Shown in pieces: positions 32,767 through 34,282 of a stretch of 34,282 nucleotides of DNA. The stretch comes from a bacterium (GTDB lineage Bacteria; Verrucomicrobiota; Verrucomicrobiia; Limisphaerales; UBA11358). Within the stretch, counting starts at the first letter, position 1, and each line of letters starts with the position of its first letter. The notes under the pieces were generated by a model. The model saw only the letters and a list, made by a program, of their open reading frames with translations, made no database searches and was not told the DNA's origin. The position numbers and the translations under genes were made by a program. The DNA lies in NCBI GenBank assembly GCA_021780375.1, contig JAJXYT010000046.1:1-34282 (forward strand), written 5' to 3'.

Positions 32767-34095
32767 ATGACCACAGTTACGCAGTCAGCCAAAGCCGTAA
32801 ACCCGGCGCCAGCGCCACCCGCCTCGAGCCAGCGAGTAAGCCAGCGAGTGGTATCCGTGGATGCTCTGCGCGGGTTTGACATGTTCTGGATCGTCGGCGC
32901 AAGCTCGCTGGTTTTTGCGTTGAACCAAATGACTCACAGCGGCCCCGTCGCTTTTCTGGCCCGACAGTTGGAACATGCCGAATGGGCGGGCTTTCATGCC
33001 CTGGACCTTATCTTTCCGCTCTTCGTTTTTATCGTGGGCGTTTCCATGGTCTTCTCCCTGTCCCGAATCCTCGGGCAAGTCGGGAGGAAGGAGGCATTGA
33101 AGCGGATTGTTAGCCGCAGTGTGCTGCTGTTTCTCCTGGGAATTTTTCTGAGCGGCGGGTTGTCCACCCGGTGGCCGGATGTTCGGTTGATGGGCGTGCT
33201 CAATCGAATCGCGCTGGCTTATTTTTTCGCCGGCCTGCTCTTTTGCTACTTCAAACCGCGGGCGCTCGTCGCGATTTGCGCGGGACTCCTCATTGGCTAT
33301 TGGGCGCTGATGACGTTCGTTCCGATCCGCGACATTCAAATGACCAGGAAAAATCTGGCGCAACTGGCGGAGCAGGCCGGCGATCCGCAAACCGCCGCGC
33401 TGTTTAAAGCGTATGGTAATCCTTCGGCGGTCAAAGACAGCCCCGAAATGGCGGCGGCGCAGAAGATGTTTTATGCGACCACCACCCGGATTTCCGGCAA
33501 ATTTGAGCCGGGCCTCAATCTTTCCGACCACATTGACTTTCAATATCTGCCCGGCTCGAAGTACGACAACTTACGCGACCCGGAAGGGATTCTGAGCACA
33601 CTGCCCGCCATCGCCACTTGTCTGCTGGGCGTATTCGCCGGATTGCTCTTGAAAAGCACGAACGTTCCGGATCGGCGCAAGGTGCTCTATCTGTTTGCAT
33701 TTGGAGTTGCGGGCGTGTCGCTGGGCTGGCTTTGGGGAATGCAATTCCCGGTCGTCAAGAAAATCTGGACTTCGTCGTACGTTCTGGTGGCGGGCGGTTA
33801 CAGCGCGATCCTGCTGGGAGCTTTTTACCTGGTCATTGATGTGTGGCGTTTTCAGGGTTGGTGCCAGCCCTTTGTGTGGATCGGGATGAATCCAATCACG
33901 ATTTACTTCGTCGCCAACATCCTCGGCGGATTCGACCCGCTGGCCGAGCGGCTGGCCGGTGGCGATGTGAAATTATTTTTTGACACCCACGTGGCCAAAG
34001 GATTTGGAGATCTGGTCGTTTCCCTGGTGGGTCTGCTGCTCATGTTCTGGTTCGTCCGCTTCCTCTACCGCCAGAAAATCTTCATTCGGTTGTGA
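32767..34095 (+). CDS. NagX/DUF5009-type membrane protein (heparan-alpha-glucosaminide acetyltransferase-like)
   Basis: A 442-residue inner-membrane protein of the DUF5009/NagX group, distantly related to lysosomal heparan-alpha-glucosaminide N-acetyltransferase. It begins with the family motif VSVDALRGFDMFWIV, followed by AGFHALDLIFPLFVFIVGVS (His77, Asp80). There are about ten hydrophobic helices, and a soluble loop of about 90 residues (185-275) ends in DPEGILSTLPAIATCLLGVF. NagX genes occur in GlcNAc/chitin clusters of proteobacteria and were proposed to transport or acetylate amino sugars. Its presence here, 25 bp behind a secreted protein of unknown function and a few kb from nagA/nagB, supports such a role. 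The reaction is unproven. The start at ATG 32767 lacks a ribosome site. Confidence 0.85.
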   Translation: MTTVTQSAKAVNPAPAPPASSQRVSQRVVSVDALRGFDMFWIVGASSLVFALNQMTHSGPVAFLARQLEHAEWAGFHALDLIFPLFVFIVGVSMVFSLSRILGQVGRKEALKRIVSRSVLLFLLGIFLSGGLSTRWPDVRLMGVLNRIALAYFFAGLLFCYFKPRALVAICAGLLIGYWALMTFVPIRDIQMTRKNLAQLAEQAGDPQTAALFKAYGNPSAVKDSPEMAAAQKMFYATTTRISGKFEPGLNLSDHIDFQYLPGSKYDNLRDPEGILSTLPAIATCLLGVFAGLLLKSTNVPDRRKVLYLFAFGVAGVSLGWLWGMQFPVVKKIWTSSYVLVAGGYSAILLGAFYLVIDVWRFQGWCQPFVWIGMNPITIYFVANILGGFDPLAERLAGGDVKLFFDTHVAKGFGDLVVSLVGLLLMFWFVRFLYRQKIFIRL

Positions 34096-34230
34096 ATCAC
34101 ACGCCAGCCTGCGGCACAAGCTCAACGCCGCCGCCTTCCGCGGCCGGCTTCAGCTCCGTCGAATTCGAATCATTTGGGCATGACACCATCGGCGCTTGAC
34201 CACGTGAGAGCGTGTCTGAAAGATGGTAGC

Positions 34231-34248
34231 AGCCGGCGTGAGCCGGCT
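34231..34248. repeat. GTGA-tetraloop hairpin, dispersed-repeat type
   Basis: AGCCGGC (34231-34237) pairs with GCCGGCT (34242-34248) around GTGA, a stable GNRA-type loop. The flanks GATGGTAGC and CTGACTG resemble a short repeat I recall scattered through verrucomicrobial genomes. It lies 135 bp after the NagX-like gene. The rest of 34096-34282 shows no gene. Confidence 0.6.
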
Positions 34249-34282
34249 CTGACTGAAGGCGGATTGACAGGTTTTACGATGA

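Overview
The window looks like a piece of a chromosome from a saccharolytic member of the Verrucomicrobiota, probably close to the Pedosphaera/Limisphaerales group. This rests on a moderately high GC content, many secreted glycoside hydrolases, a protein of the PEP-CTERM type, secreted proteins ending in an 'FYR/FWR' module, several families of GC-rich palindromic intergenic repeats, and a LuxR-type regulator with an integrase-like N-terminus. These are recognised family features. No taxonomic search was possible.

Bases 1-14.7 kb are a beta-glucan and plant or microbial polysaccharide region. It holds an edge-truncated GH27 alpha-galactosidase, a lone bacteriohemerythrin, a secreted GH3 beta-glucosidase, a YlbF-like protein with a Cys-rich tail, a GH9 cellulase, a divergent Na+/solute symporter followed directly by a GH94 cellobiose phosphorylase, and a lipoprotein GH31 alpha-xylosidase/glucosidase carrying a PA14 insert. 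The likely flow is extracellular cleavage by GH9, GH3 and GH31, Na+-driven uptake, and cytoplasmic phosphorolysis of cellobiose. Between YlbF and GH9 lies a REP-like palindrome next to the broken C-terminus of what looks like a REP-associated (RAYT-like) transposase.

A tRNA-Lys(CTT) at 14.9 kb separates this from an amino-sugar region (15.1-27.3 kb). A leftward operon encodes a PIG-L deacetylase, a sugar-porter MFS protein with a large extra periplasmic loop, and a GH20 hexosaminidase. Divergent from it are a nagB gene and a LuxR-type regulator. A rightward operon follows: a second nagB, nagA, an ACS-type MFS transporter and a second GH20. The locus therefore has two hexosaminidases, two permeases, two unlike deacetylases and two deaminases in a roughly mirror-image layout. 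The second GH20 has lost residues that normally bind the sugar, so the two halves may serve different amino sugars.

The right end (27.3-34.3 kb) holds a leftward pair (alkaline-phosphatase-superfamily/TPR protein and a sulfotransferase), a PEP-CTERM-type exported protein whose sorting tail lies in frame but beyond a TAG stop, a 130-bp inverted-repeat element, an unassigned secreted TIM-barrel-like protein, and a NagX/DUF5009-type membrane protein. The most notable items are the split PEP-CTERM gene, the 23-bp motif repeated at 21.8 and 31.4 kb, the active-site changes in the second GH20, the regulator fusion, and the RAYT remnant beside REP-like repeats. No CRISPR array, intact insertion sequence, prophage or rRNA gene was seen.
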